A stretch of DNA of 38,804 bases, from assembly GCA_943357915.1 (NCBI GenBank), contig CALRGQ010000009.1, positions 1-38,804 on the forward strand, in the 5' to 3' direction. A program made the translations under genes and the position numbers. The notes beneath the pieces were generated by a model. It saw only the letters and a program-made list of their open reading frames with translations, was not told where the DNA came from and searched no databases. Source of the stretch: Candidatus Peribacteria bacterium (lineage in GTDB: Bacteria; Patescibacteriota; Gracilibacteria; Peribacterales; Peribacteraceae). This document shows, piece by piece, positions 1 through 8,906 of the stretch. The first letter of the stretch is position 1, and every line of letters begins with the position of its first letter.

Positions 1-126
1 ATGCCAAATACCACCAATTCTCTCGAAGGTTCCTTCACCCATCTCAAGAAGAAAATCAACGTCCATCCAGGACTCAGAATTGATCGCAAACAAAAGTTGA
101 TTCAGGAGCTTTTACGAGGAAAGTAG
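1..126 (+). pseudogene. Probable C-terminal fragment of a transposase (continues off the left edge)
   Basis: Frame 1 reads MPNTTNSLEGSFTHLKKKINVHPGLRIDRKQKLIQELLRGK*, which resembles the C-terminal 'NT.NSLEG.F..LK.K...H.GL' end of some IS transposases. The 5' part lies outside the window, so it could be intact. Confidence 0.5.
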
Positions 127-170
127 CCCCCAAAAACTTCCATTAAGCCCACTTTTCGTTATCTATTCTG

Positions 171-449
171 ATGATTGGCACCGTGTCCTTGGCAAGCGCA
201 CTCATGTTTGCACATACGAGAGAAAAAATTCATCTGGCGGCGAGTGCTTCAGTGCCGACATGTCATAGTGATTTAGAGGGATGTATGAAAAAAACAGCTG
301 AAAGTCAGGCGGACTGCCAAGCGTGTGCCGAGGCTTCTGGGAATGACAACAAAACGAAGCCTTGCCAGGCCTGCGCTGCAGCCAAAGCTGAATGCCAAAG
401 CACGTATAACCAGTGCACCGACCAAGGCGGCAAGATCCACACGTGGTAA
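171..449 (+). CDS. Small Cys-rich putative secreted protein (92 aa)
   Basis: ORF with hydrophobic N-terminus and 8 Cys including two CQAC motifs; convergent with the downstream gene. Confidence 0.45.
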   Translation: MIGTVSLASALMFAHTREKIHLAASASVPTCHSDLEGCMKKTAESQADCQACAEASGNDNKTKPCQACAAAKAECQSTYNQCTDQGGKIHTW

Positions 450-453
450 AACG

Positions 454-1620
454 TTAGGTCAGAATTTCCTCCAGACGCTGCTCGTCGACGGCGTTTCTGA
501 TTTCCAGACCAACGCGTTCACCTACGCTCATCGAGTCGCCATACAAATAGCCGGAGTACGGAGTCGCCGCAGTGCCGGGTGAGCCGGGAATTCGTAGCGA
601 GACGTCAAAAATGACGATGTCTTCTTTCCCCTCTTCGGCAACAACCGCTCCTTGTAGCGCAAAAGGACCGATGATGCCTTTCCCCGCCCCGCGAAGCCCA
701 GAGGGCGTAGTGGGGCCGCTTGGATCCAAGTCTTTTGGTAATGTCTTACACGCAGCGACGAATTTTTCACCCAGATCAAAAGCCTTTTCGAGGATAGATT
801 CTTTCACTGTGCAGGCGATGTGGCCAGTCTCGATCATCTTGAGTGGAATATTTTTACCGACTGCAATTTGCTGTTCAGCAGTCATTCTCAGGAAACCATC
901 AAGGTTCGTCTGGCGACGCGTGTCTGTACCGAGCAGTTCCAGCTCACCCGTCAACGGCGAAAAGAAGAAATTAAAGTTCACCGGAGCCCCAACAACAAAT
1001 TCTTCAATTGTTGCTTCTCTCCACTTATTTGTCACTTTACCTTCTTTCTCAAGTGCTAGCCCCGTTGCTTCATAAGTCTTAGAACTCGTAGCGAGAAAAA
1101 AAGCACGTTCATATCCCCTAGCCGCCTCCGCAGCTTTCACCAGAACCGGCCTATCAATATCGTTAGCGCTTTTGAATATCTTCGGTATACGAATGCCAGC
1201 TTTTTTCAGAAGATCGTACTGATTAAATTTTTGATCTCGCTCTTCTAATTTCAGAAGAGTCCGTGATCCGAAGATCGGAATCTGAAAGTTATTCTCTACT
1301 TTGGAAAAATCATCGAAATACGTCCAGAAATAACGATTATGAACAAAAATTGTATTCATTTTTCTGAGCTTCTCTTGAACATCTTCATGAAGTACGTCCT
1401 GAAACTGATCAACCACAATGCAGTCATCAACGCAGCCTCGGTCTTCACGAGTTTTTAAGTACTTCGCGTACGTCTTCTCTCTACCTTTTCGTGCAACTGC
1501 AACAGTAGTAAAACCAAACTGCTTTGCTCCGTGACAGACATCCAGTGCGCTGTGTCCACCGAGCACGCCAACTGTGAGCTTGGATTGGTCATAGCCTTTG
1601 AGGAGAGAAGAGATGTCCAT
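454..1620 (-). CDS. Divergent PurP-like ATP-grasp protein (FAICAR synthetase family)
   Basis: 388 aa, collinear with the adjacent PurP ORF (VGVLGGHSALDVCHGAK..., IPIFGSRTLLKLEERDQK, FFFSPLTGELELLGTDTRRQ, GIIGPFALQ), with a divergent loop at the usual Gly-rich ATP-binding position. Confidence 0.8.
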   Translation of the reverse strand: MDISSLLKGYDQSKLTVGVLGGHSALDVCHGAKQFGFTTVAVARKGREKTYAKYLKTREDRGCVDDCIVVDQFQDVLHEDVQEKLRKMNTIFVHNRYFWTYFDDFSKVENNFQIPIFGSRTLLKLEERDQKFNQYDLLKKAGIRIPKIFKSANDIDRPVLVKAAEAARGYERAFFLATSSKTYEATGLALEKEGKVTNKWREATIEEFVVGAPVNFNFFFSPLTGELELLGTDTRRQTNLDGFLRMTAEQQIAVGKNIPLKMIETGHIACTVKESILEKAFDLGEKFVAACKTLPKDLDPSGPTTPSGLRGAGKGIIGPFALQGAVVAEEGKEDIVIFDVSLRIPGSPGTAATPYSGYLYGDSMSVGERVGLEIRNAVDEQRLEEILT

Positions 1621-1647
1621 AGGTTAGATACTGCGTCAGTGTTCTGC

Positions 1648-2751
1648 TTACCCCAGTACTTTCTCTAACTTGCCTCCTTCTATCGCTTGCTTGATATCCC
1701 TCGCAATGCGTCGGCCGGTGCTCATGGGTACATCGTACTTCAGAGCAGTATATGGCGAGCCTTCGATGAACGGATTCGTACCTGCGACGATGCGCGCGCT
1801 GATCTCAAACACGAATGTCTGCAGTTTGCGCGTGACGATCGTCTCCAAACAAAACGGTCCAAAAAGTCCTTTCGTAAGCTTCCCGCCGGTTGTCGTGTTA
1901 TGAAGCCTGCGGCTGGCCGCGATGACTCGCTCGCCCATCGCAAAGAATTCAGGAAGCATAGATTCACGAACCACAATCGGAATATTCCCAACGATCGTAT
2001 AGCTGGTGTGAATTTTTGCCGCTAACTGGTCTTCGGCCTTGATGCGTCCGATGGAGTCAGCATTCGATTCGTAGCGTTTATCAAAACTCATGATCTCAAG
2101 CTCGCCAATGATCGGTGAAAAGAAGTAGTGAATGTAGAGCGGCACACCGATGATGTATTCCTGAATCGTAAAATCATTCTCTTCTGGGTACTTGCGGTTC
2201 TTTACTTCATAAAATTGCTCGGCATTCCGAACGACGAAGTAGCCAAACCCACCGCCAGCGCCATGAAATTTTACGATCACCGGACAGTCGATATCTTCTG
2301 GCTTCTCAAAAACGCGAGGCATAAGAATATCCGCATCCAGAAGCCATTTTCTCTCCATGGTTCTGTTGCTTTCCCATTCCAGAATTTCTTTGGTTCCGTA
2401 GTACATCGCCTTCATGTTTTGGACCTTGGCATGACCCATGTTCGAGATGAAGGATCCATGCGGAATAATAATTGCATTTCTCTTCAGTAACTCCGGCTCT
2501 ACTTTTTTGTCCCACTCGCTCCAGTCATCGACGATCAAGATTTCATCAGCAACACCGAAGCTCTTATAGACACCTTCCGTACCTCGCTTACAAATCGCAA
2601 GATTTGGCACGCCTTCATCACGTGCGCCTTTCAGGATCTGAAGTGCGCTGTGGCTGCCGATGGTGGCGATGCAGTAATCCTTGGGGTCGCGGGAAACATC
2701 CCGCTTTGGATTACGTGAAGCGCCAGCCGCTGGTTTCTTAGCAGGAGTCAT
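1648..2751 (-). CDS. purP: PurP, 5-formaminoimidazole-4-carboxamide ribonucleotide synthetase-like (ATP-grasp)
   Basis: Motifs IATIGSHSALQILKGA, NAIIIPHGSF, PVIVKFHGAGGGFGYF, HYFFSPIIGELEIMSFDKRYESNADSIGRI, GLFGPFCLE, GSPYTALKYDVPMSTGRRIARDIKQAIE are typical of archaeal PurP. Confidence 0.88.
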   Translation of the reverse strand: MTPAKKPAAGASRNPKRDVSRDPKDYCIATIGSHSALQILKGARDEGVPNLAICKRGTEGVYKSFGVADEILIVDDWSEWDKKVEPELLKRNAIIIPHGSFISNMGHAKVQNMKAMYYGTKEILEWESNRTMERKWLLDADILMPRVFEKPEDIDCPVIVKFHGAGGGFGYFVVRNAEQFYEVKNRKYPEENDFTIQEYIIGVPLYIHYFFSPIIGELEIMSFDKRYESNADSIGRIKAEDQLAAKIHTSYTIVGNIPIVVRESMLPEFFAMGERVIAASRRLHNTTTGGKLTKGLFGPFCLETIVTRKLQTFVFEISARIVAGTNPFIEGSPYTALKYDVPMSTGRRIARDIKQAIEGGKLEKVLG

Positions 2752-2872
2752 GGGATTTCAAGAAGTGTACTCGTTTTTGCCGTAAAGAGGCAAGGCTTTT
2801 CTCTATATTTGATCAGCGCGGCTTTCCAAGCCGCGGTACATAGTTCATGGCATCATCGCGGCCTGAAAGGTC

Positions 2873-3370
2873 TCACTCCGATTCAGATTCTCCCTCGGTC
2901 GTGCCCACTATTTCCGAGAACGCAGATACAGCATCGAGTGTATTGGTACATGCCTGTAACTCTTTTATCGTTAGTTGACCAATAGGCGTTGAATCGCATC
3001 GTTGTTCCTTCGCAATAAAAAAGTTATTGTTTAAGGATGAACCTGTGGATTCCATGTTACTCAAATTTTCAGAGCTCACCTTACGGAATAATCTGGAGGA
3101 AAATAGCGCTTTATCACCACAACCCATATTTGCCTGATAAGCTCCGCACCGCTCTAAGTTAAGAATTGAAAGCTGTTGTATGTTGGCTTCAATACACTTC
3201 TTTTCAAGATCAATACTTTCTTGCTGACACTCTTTAGTAGGCGCTTTCACTCTTTCCTCATCTGTTAAAGAAGCATCCTCAGGCAAAAAATCTGATCGCA
3301 CATTTCCAGAATTCCCGCACCCAATAAGTAGAGCGGAAAGAAGTCCAATGACATAGATGTTACGTTGCAT
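2873..3370 (-). CDS. Putative lipoprotein
   Basis: Start taken at MQRNIYVIGLLSALLIGCGNSG; signal peptide with lipobox LLIGC. Confidence 0.55.
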   Translation of the reverse strand: MQRNIYVIGLLSALLIGCGNSGNVRSDFLPEDASLTDEERVKAPTKECQQESIDLEKKCIEANIQQLSILNLERCGAYQANMGCGDKALFSSRLFRKVSSENLSNMESTGSSLNNNFFIAKEQRCDSTPIGQLTIKELQACTNTLDAVSAFSEIVGTTEGESESE

Positions 3371-3401
3371 TAAGAAAGAGGAAAAAATGGGCAAATGAGA
3401 A

Positions 3402-3686
3402 TCAGTCACCTCGCAGCCCCTTAGACCTGAGACACTCTTGATATTCGGACTCATAATCATCACGTAAGTACCATCCCTCTTTCACGTCTTCCCTTTCTTT
3501 TCCAATCTTAATTGCACTAGAAATTGCAGATTTATGACATTCTTTATAAATACTCATTGGTCTTAATTGATACCAATAAAAGGCCGCCAATATCACAACA
3601 AAAATTATGACAATACGTTGATGAGAAATAATCCAAGCCCAAAAAAGCTGGAAAAAGCGTTTACAAGTGGCAATGATTTTTTGCAT
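3402..3686 (-). CDS. Small single-pass membrane protein
   Basis: Start reassigned to MQKIIATCKRFF because the longer ORF overlaps tRNA-Cys; TM segment IVIIFVVILAAFYWY. Confidence 0.5.
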   Translation of the reverse strand: MQKIIATCKRFFQLFWAWIISHQRIVIIFVVILAAFYWYQLRPMSIYKECHKSAISSAIKIGKEREDVKEGWYLRDDYESEYQECLRSKGLRGD

Positions 3687-3734
3687 ACAGGATGGAGGGA
3701 AAGGAATGCCCCAACGATGCATCAACTTCAGATT

Positions 3735-3809
3735 TGGAGGTGCCGGCGAGGATCGCACTCGCGCATGGGGGATTTGCAGTCCCCTGCCTTACTGCTTGGC
3801 TACGGCACC
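3735..3809 (-). tRNA. tRNA-Cys (anticodon GCA), CCA encoded
   Basis: Minus strand GGTGCCGTAGCCAAGCAGTAAGGCAGGGGACTGCAAATCCCCCATGCGCGAGTGCGATCCTCGCCGGCACCTCCA: 7-bp acceptor GGTGCCG/CGGCACC, anticodon arm GGGGA-CTGCAAA-TCCCC, discriminator U, CCA. Confidence 0.95.
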
Positions 3810-3848
3810 CTAAGGAAATGATCGAAGTATCAGTTACACGCGCTAGTT

Positions 3849-3870
3849 GCCCTGAGCTTAGTCGAAGGGC
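3849..3870. repeat. REP-like palindrome (GCCCTGAGCTTAGTCGAAGGGC)
   Basis: Imperfect inverted repeat of the widespread CCCTGAGC..GTCGAAGGG type. Confidence 0.6.
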
Positions 3871-3947
3871 TGCTTGGCTACGGCACCAACAAGAACGATT
3901 CTACTGGATTTCAGAGGAAACTCTAGCATCCGAGCAAACTTATGAAC

Positions 3948-4523
3948 TTATTTCGTTTCAACCGTCGCAGGATCTTTAAACGACACATTCTTGAGAATAA
4001 ATTTCACCTGATCTGCTTCCGTGTCCTGAATGCTCAGCGGAAATGATCCGGTAAACGTGTAACCGGTTTTTTCCTGCGATGCGGAGATCTGGTAATACCG
4101 ACGGATTGGCTGGTCGGCACTTGGGCGCGCACTGAACACATGCAACGCGGATTCTGCGCCGTCGATATAGACCGTCTCTTTATCGATAAGCCGGTAATCC
4201 GGAAGTGATGATACCGCGAGCAAGTTGGACTGACTGTACTCAGGAGTCGTGAGATCCGTCGACAGTGGTTCACGCGTGACAGTGACAGTATCTAACTGCC
4301 CGGCGTGCGGCGTCTCGAACTGAAATGCAGCAACGGTTTCTTCCGGAACGCCAAGCTGACGAAGAGTTTCTGTGGACAAAACGCGCCAGCCCTTCGGTAG
4401 ACACGCGGCAAACATACTGTTCCAAAACTGTTGTTCACAGGCCACCGTGGTCTTGCCTGAGCCACTGGAACTACATCCGGCCAGGAGAATGACAGCCATA
4501 CCCATGAGCATCAGACGTTTCAT
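3948..4523 (-). CDS. Putative lipoprotein
   Basis: MKRLMLMGMAVILLAGCSSSGSG: signal peptide with lipobox LLAGC; start reassigned to 4523. Confidence 0.65.
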   Translation of the reverse strand: MKRLMLMGMAVILLAGCSSSGSGKTTVACEQQFWNSMFAACLPKGWRVLSTETLRQLGVPEETVAAFQFETPHAGQLDTVTVTREPLSTDLTTPEYSQSNLLAVSSLPDYRLIDKETVYIDGAESALHVFSARPSADQPIRRYYQISASQEKTGYTFTGSFPLSIQDTEADQVKFILKNVSFKDPATVETK

Positions 4524-4630
4524 GGAGATCATGGTAACACGAGTATGCGAGCAATCAATAAGCGCAGAATGAAGGGCAGAAGTTGGAATTGACATGAGAG
4601 AACGAATAACTGATAGAGGTATAGAGACCA

Positions 4631-4660
4631 TTGGCGAGAATCTGGTATTTTTGCTATAAT
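4631..4660 (+). promoter_or_regulatory. Sigma70-type promoter TTGGCG-18-TATAAT
   Basis: -10 TGC-TATAAT at 4655-4660, 10 nt before the ATG at 4671. Confidence 0.65.
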
Positions 4661-4670
4661 AATCAGATTT

Positions 4671-7070
4671 ATGCACAAAAACCGACTGTCCATCGTGTCA
4701 CTCAGCGTGCTTGTCCTAGGACAGTTACCGCTCACTGCTGTTGCTTCGGGTGCTTGTACTATCTCTGCGCTCGATACAGTGGCCGGCCTCGGTACACAGA
4801 TCACAGTATCGAATTGCACAGAGACACACACGACATCGCTCTCTCTTCATGGTCCTTCCGGTGCTGCGTACACACAACAGATCACACTCGACAGTGCCGG
4901 AAACGCCATGACACTGATTCCCTCAAAATTCACACAGACCGCCGGAAGCTATGACGTGACGGCTGCCGGAACGTCTGGAACATTTACGGTGATCGCCGAC
5001 CGCGCCGATGATGGACATTCTTCGTTCAACGCTTCGCCAAAAAATATTCGTGGCAACGGTAAGGACGCAGTGACAGTGACGGCAATATTGCGGGACCGAT
5101 ACGACAATCCTATCACAAACCGACCAATGGCACTGATTAGCAGCCGCGCGTCTGATGATGTCAGTGGCCTCTCTTCGGAAACAGATGACGACGGCCGCAT
5201 GCTCTGGACGGTCCGAGCAACCGAGTCCGGACCAATGACCCTGATCCCCTACGATGTCGTCAGTTCCAAACAGCTCAAGTTCCGTGCTGACGTTTCGGTC
5301 ACAGGCGGATCCACGAATCCACTCCGTGCATCGCTCGCGTCATTCGGCGGCGATGACATTGCGGCTGACATCACAAGCTCAACCGCCGACCATTTCGAGC
5401 TCTCACTTCCGCAGAATGTCACAAATGTGAAGGCCAATGAACTCTTTAGCATGACCGTCCGCGCGATGAATGGAAACTCGCTCGTTCGTGGCTACGTCGG
5501 AACACTCATTGTCGAAAGCTCGGACCCAGGTGCGGAACTCCCAAAGAAAGGGGAGGATCCAAACAGCCCAGATACCGGACGCATTGATATGCAAAGCGTC
5601 CATCAAGGGAAACGCACACTCTCGCTCATCTTCACGGCACGAGAACAGGGATCTCAAACTTTCACCGTCTATGACAAGCTTGATCCAAGCGTGCGCGGCA
5701 CCATCACACTCAATGTCAGCCGCGATGGCGGATCAGGCAACAACGGGCAGATCGTCATCAAGGATCCGCTCGACCGCGCACACGTAAAGGGAACAACGGT
5801 GAAACTGCAGGGCAATGCACCAAGCCTCGTAAACCTGAAGGTAAAAGGAGGAGCCATGACAGTGGATACGGAAACTGACGCAGAAGGAGTTTTTCGCGTC
5901 GATGTTCCGCTGAATCCAGCCGATAAAGAAATAACACTCTTTGTAACGAGCGAAAATGGCACGATGGAATCTGAGCCGGTACACCTGATCATCGATAATG
6001 AAGGGGCAGAGATCAACACTGTGACTATCGACCCAGCGGAAGGAAAAACGGAACAACCTGCGACGATCACCGTGAAGTCCGAACCGGGACTAGCATCCGT
6101 CACAGCTGATCTCGATGGCACATCAGTCACATTCGCTGAAATGGAAACAGGTGGTTCGTATACATCATCTCTCACGGCTCCAAAAGTCACCGGCATCTAC
6201 GACATTAAGATCACCGCAACGGACTCCGTCGGAAATGCGTCAACCATGCTGACCAAGTGGACAGTGAAGCCAAGCTTGATGCCAGTCGTCACCGGCGTGA
6301 CAGCGGAAAGTCTGCCGCATCAGGTGGCACTCTCATGGAATGAAATTGATACCGTTCCGATCGCCGAATATAAAATCTATATCGCTACGGAGAATGACCC
6401 AACGAATTATCTGTACAGCATTTCGACAAAAAAACCTGTGACCTCAGCAGTGATCCAAGATCTTCCGCTCGGCGAGACATACCAATTCTCACTCACGGCT
6501 ATCAGCCCGAATGGTGAGGAAAGTGCTGAAAAAAGTGATCCCGTCACTGCTTCTCCAACCGGCATGTATTTCACGGCAAAGCCAGGCCAAGACAGTTTGC
6601 TGCTTGAATGGACGACACTGAAGGATCTGCCACTTGATCACTACATATTGGAATACGGTACTGAGCCAGGTATCTATACCGAAAAACGCACGATCAACGG
6701 ACAAGCAAACTCGTTCATGCTTCGGGATCTCTTAAACGGCATCACGTACGAACTGAACCTCATTCCTGTCACAGTCACTGGCGACAAAAAGGATGAACTT
6801 GCAGCACTCACGAGCGGCACGCCGAATGGCGACGGCTTTACACCGGGCACGGATGATCCGGTGCCACCCAACTTGCACCAAGGCGCAGACCTCAACCCAC
6901 CGTCGGTTCCACATGTTCCAAGTACACCAAGTAGCGGCATTCCATCGATGGCCGGAGCGGTACTATTTCTGATCGCGGTCATCACTGGCTTTTTCTGGAG
7001 AAGCCACGTGAAGCAGCGCAAACTGACTGAGCAGTTCCTCTCCTTGATGCAGGAACGTTACCATTCCTGA
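4671..7070 (+). CDS. Surface/secreted protein with Big_1-like and FN3-like domains and a C-terminal TM anchor
   Basis: 799 aa; signal peptide MHKNRLSIVSLSVLVLGQLPLTAVASG; repeated Ig/FN3-like beta segments; C-terminal TM followed by a basic tail. Confidence 0.75.
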   Translation: MHKNRLSIVSLSVLVLGQLPLTAVASGACTISALDTVAGLGTQITVSNCTETHTTSLSLHGPSGAAYTQQITLDSAGNAMTLIPSKFTQTAGSYDVTAAGTSGTFTVIADRADDGHSSFNASPKNIRGNGKDAVTVTAILRDRYDNPITNRPMALISSRASDDVSGLSSETDDDGRMLWTVRATESGPMTLIPYDVVSSKQLKFRADVSVTGGSTNPLRASLASFGGDDIAADITSSTADHFELSLPQNVTNVKANELFSMTVRAMNGNSLVRGYVGTLIVESSDPGAELPKKGEDPNSPDTGRIDMQSVHQGKRTLSLIFTAREQGSQTFTVYDKLDPSVRGTITLNVSRDGGSGNNGQIVIKDPLDRAHVKGTTVKLQGNAPSLVNLKVKGGAMTVDTETDAEGVFRVDVPLNPADKEITLFVTSENGTMESEPVHLIIDNEGAEINTVTIDPAEGKTEQPATITVKSEPGLASVTADLDGTSVTFAEMETGGSYTSSLTAPKVTGIYDIKITATDSVGNASTMLTKWTVKPSLMPVVTGVTAESLPHQVALSWNEIDTVPIAEYKIYIATENDPTNYLYSISTKKPVTSAVIQDLPLGETYQFSLTAISPNGEESAEKSDPVTASPTGMYFTAKPGQDSLLLEWTTLKDLPLDHYILEYGTEPGIYTEKRTINGQANSFMLRDLLNGITYELNLIPVTVTGDKKDELAALTSGTPNGDGFTPGTDDPVPPNLHQGADLNPPSVPHVPSTPSSGIPSMAGAVLFLIAVITGFFWRSHVKQRKLTEQFLSLMQERYHS

Positions 7071-7072
7071 TC

Positions 7073-8077
7073 ATGTCTCCCACTCCCGCACATCCCAAGT
7101 CCTCTCTCTCTATAGGAGGTGCGACATATGATCTTTTTTTGACGATGAATAATAGTAATGCGCAGAAGCATGAAGACAATATCGTGCTCGCAGCCGGAGG
7201 AAAACTCAGGATTGATCGCGTTATTGAAACCTGTGGCGGAGGTGCGTGCAATACGTCCATCGGACTTTCCAGGCTCGGACTCGATGCCAAATTCTGTGGT
7301 GTTGTCGGTTCAGACCAATGGGGCGACAAGCTGCTTGAAACTATGAAAAAAGAAGGTGTGAATACGGCGTCAGCCACAGTTGTAGAAAACGAAACAAGTA
7401 GCTTTTCGATCATTCTGTCGCTCGCGAGCGGTGAACGAACGATCCTCTACACACCGGGCGTCAACGAACACCTACATGATACGACATTCGATAAAGATGC
7501 GATCGCACACGCAGACATTGTGTACCTGAATCATCTCTGTGATGCCTCGTGCATGATCGAAGACGACATCACGCATACGATTCTGAAGCACCCTGACGTC
7601 CACCTGACATGGAACCCCGGTGGCCCTCAGATCCAAGCCGGCATCGAAGCTCCGGACAAGAAACAACTTCTGAAACTGACAAACCTTTTGCTTCTCAATA
7701 AAGAAGAGGCACTGAAATTCAGTGGCGCAGAAACGCCCGAACAGGCACTCAAAATTCTCAGTGCCACTGGCGCCAAGTATGTGTGCATTACCGACGGTAA
7801 AAACGGAACTCTGGCTACGGACGGAGTAAAAATTTATCACTGTCCGGTACTGCCAGATACAAAAGTCATTGATACAACGGGCGCCGGAGACGCATTTGGC
7901 ACCGGTGCGACATGGGCTCTTGCGGCCGGAGAGTCGTTGCCAAATGTGCTCATCGCTGGTACACTAAATGCTGCAAGTGTCGTCGGTGCCATTGGCGCCC
8001 AAGCGGGACTTCTCACAGAACACCAAATGCGCGACCGGCTCCATAATCATCCGCTTTCTGTCTCTGAGATTTCCTGA
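7073..8077 (+). CDS. PfkB/ribokinase-family carbohydrate kinase
   Basis: CGGGACNTSIGLSRLGL N-terminal motif and DTTGAGDAFGTGATWAL signature. Confidence 0.9.
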   Translation: MSPTPAHPKSSLSIGGATYDLFLTMNNSNAQKHEDNIVLAAGGKLRIDRVIETCGGGACNTSIGLSRLGLDAKFCGVVGSDQWGDKLLETMKKEGVNTASATVVENETSSFSIILSLASGERTILYTPGVNEHLHDTTFDKDAIAHADIVYLNHLCDASCMIEDDITHTILKHPDVHLTWNPGGPQIQAGIEAPDKKQLLKLTNLLLLNKEEALKFSGAETPEQALKILSATGAKYVCITDGKNGTLATDGVKIYHCPVLPDTKVIDTTGAGDAFGTGATWALAAGESLPNVLIAGTLNAASVVGAIGAQAGLLTEHQMRDRLHNHPLSVSEIS

Positions 8078-8109
8078 CGACCGTTCTCATTTATATCCCA
8101 ACCAATCTC

Positions 8110-8763
8110 ATGTCCGACGACAAACTTCTCTCCGTTCAAGAACTTATCGACTCCGCGATGTCAGCCCTCAAGACAGCAGATAGTATGCTGCGTGAGCTCA
8201 CCGGTGTCTCTGATACGTCCCGCGAGAGGCATACATCCAAGGCGAGTTCACTGGGCATGAGTGCGTACGGCGGTGCTGCGGCGAAGATCGTCGAAGGCGT
8301 ATTTGACGGACAAAACATGGTCGACTCACTTGGTCAGGCCTATCCCATCCCAGCCAACTACGCCTCAAAGAGCAAGCTCGTGGAAGGCGACGGCATGAAA
8401 CTGACGATCACGGAAGAAGGTAAATTTATGTATAAACAGATCGCCCCTATTGAGAGACGTACGGTCATCGGTGTGCTCATTCAGGAAGATGGTCAATACA
8501 AAGTACTGAACGAAGGAAAGGCGTACCGCATTTTGCTTGCGTCCATCACGTTCTACCGCGCCGAAGTCGGTGACCAAGTGACGATTCTCATTCCAAAATC
8601 TGATACCGCCAACTGGGGCGCCATCGAGGCCGTCATCCCCCGCCACCTCTCCGAAGCAGCGGCTAGAATTGCAGTTTTAGGCGAAGAACCAAAAACTCCA
8701 AAGAAGACCGTTCGCAAGAAGAAGAGTGATGACGGTGAACTGAGTCCGATCTCGGATGAGTAG
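8110..8763 (+). CDS. Conserved-looking hypothetical protein
   Basis: 217-aa ORF collinear with the upstream kinase gene; Lys-rich acidic tail. Confidence 0.7.
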   Translation: MSDDKLLSVQELIDSAMSALKTADSMLRELTGVSDTSRERHTSKASSLGMSAYGGAAAKIVEGVFDGQNMVDSLGQAYPIPANYASKSKLVEGDGMKLTITEEGKFMYKQIAPIERRTVIGVLIQEDGQYKVLNEGKAYRILLASITFYRAEVGDQVTILIPKSDTANWGAIEAVIPRHLSEAAARIAVLGEEPKTPKKTVRKKKSDDGELSPISDE

Positions 8764-8826
8764 TCACGGTTCGAGATCCTTCGGTAAAAGCTCAGGACAG
8801 GCTCAACTGCGGTGCTCCTCACCGTG
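8763..8826. repeat. REP/MITE-like element with TCACGGT/ACCGTGA ends
   Basis: Terminal 7-bp inverted repeats around a TCCTTCGG..GCTCAGGACAGGCTC core; begins at the upstream stop codon. Confidence 0.55.
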
Positions 8827-8829
8827 ACA

Positions 8830-8875
8830 GGTTTTTTTGTAGAGACGCAAGATTTTGCGTCTCTACAAAAAAACC
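8830..8875. terminator. Perfect 21-bp inverted repeat of the GTAGAGACGC type, possible bidirectional terminator
   Basis: GGTTTTTTTGTAGAGACGCAA-gatt-TTGCGTCTCTACAAAAAAACC. Confidence 0.7.
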
Positions 8876-8906
8876 GAGCGCTCAATTTCTTCTTTCTGCC
8901 CTCCGC

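Noticed and set aside
5669-6196. 175-aa ORF antisense to the surface protein gene
   Set aside because: Ser/Val-rich mirror translation of a coding strand with no domain and no start signals.
7115-7130. AGGAGGTGCGACATATG as an SD-linked internal start for the PfkB kinase
   Set aside because: The upstream residues SIGGATYD match the expected start of the kinase fold, so translation must begin earlier.
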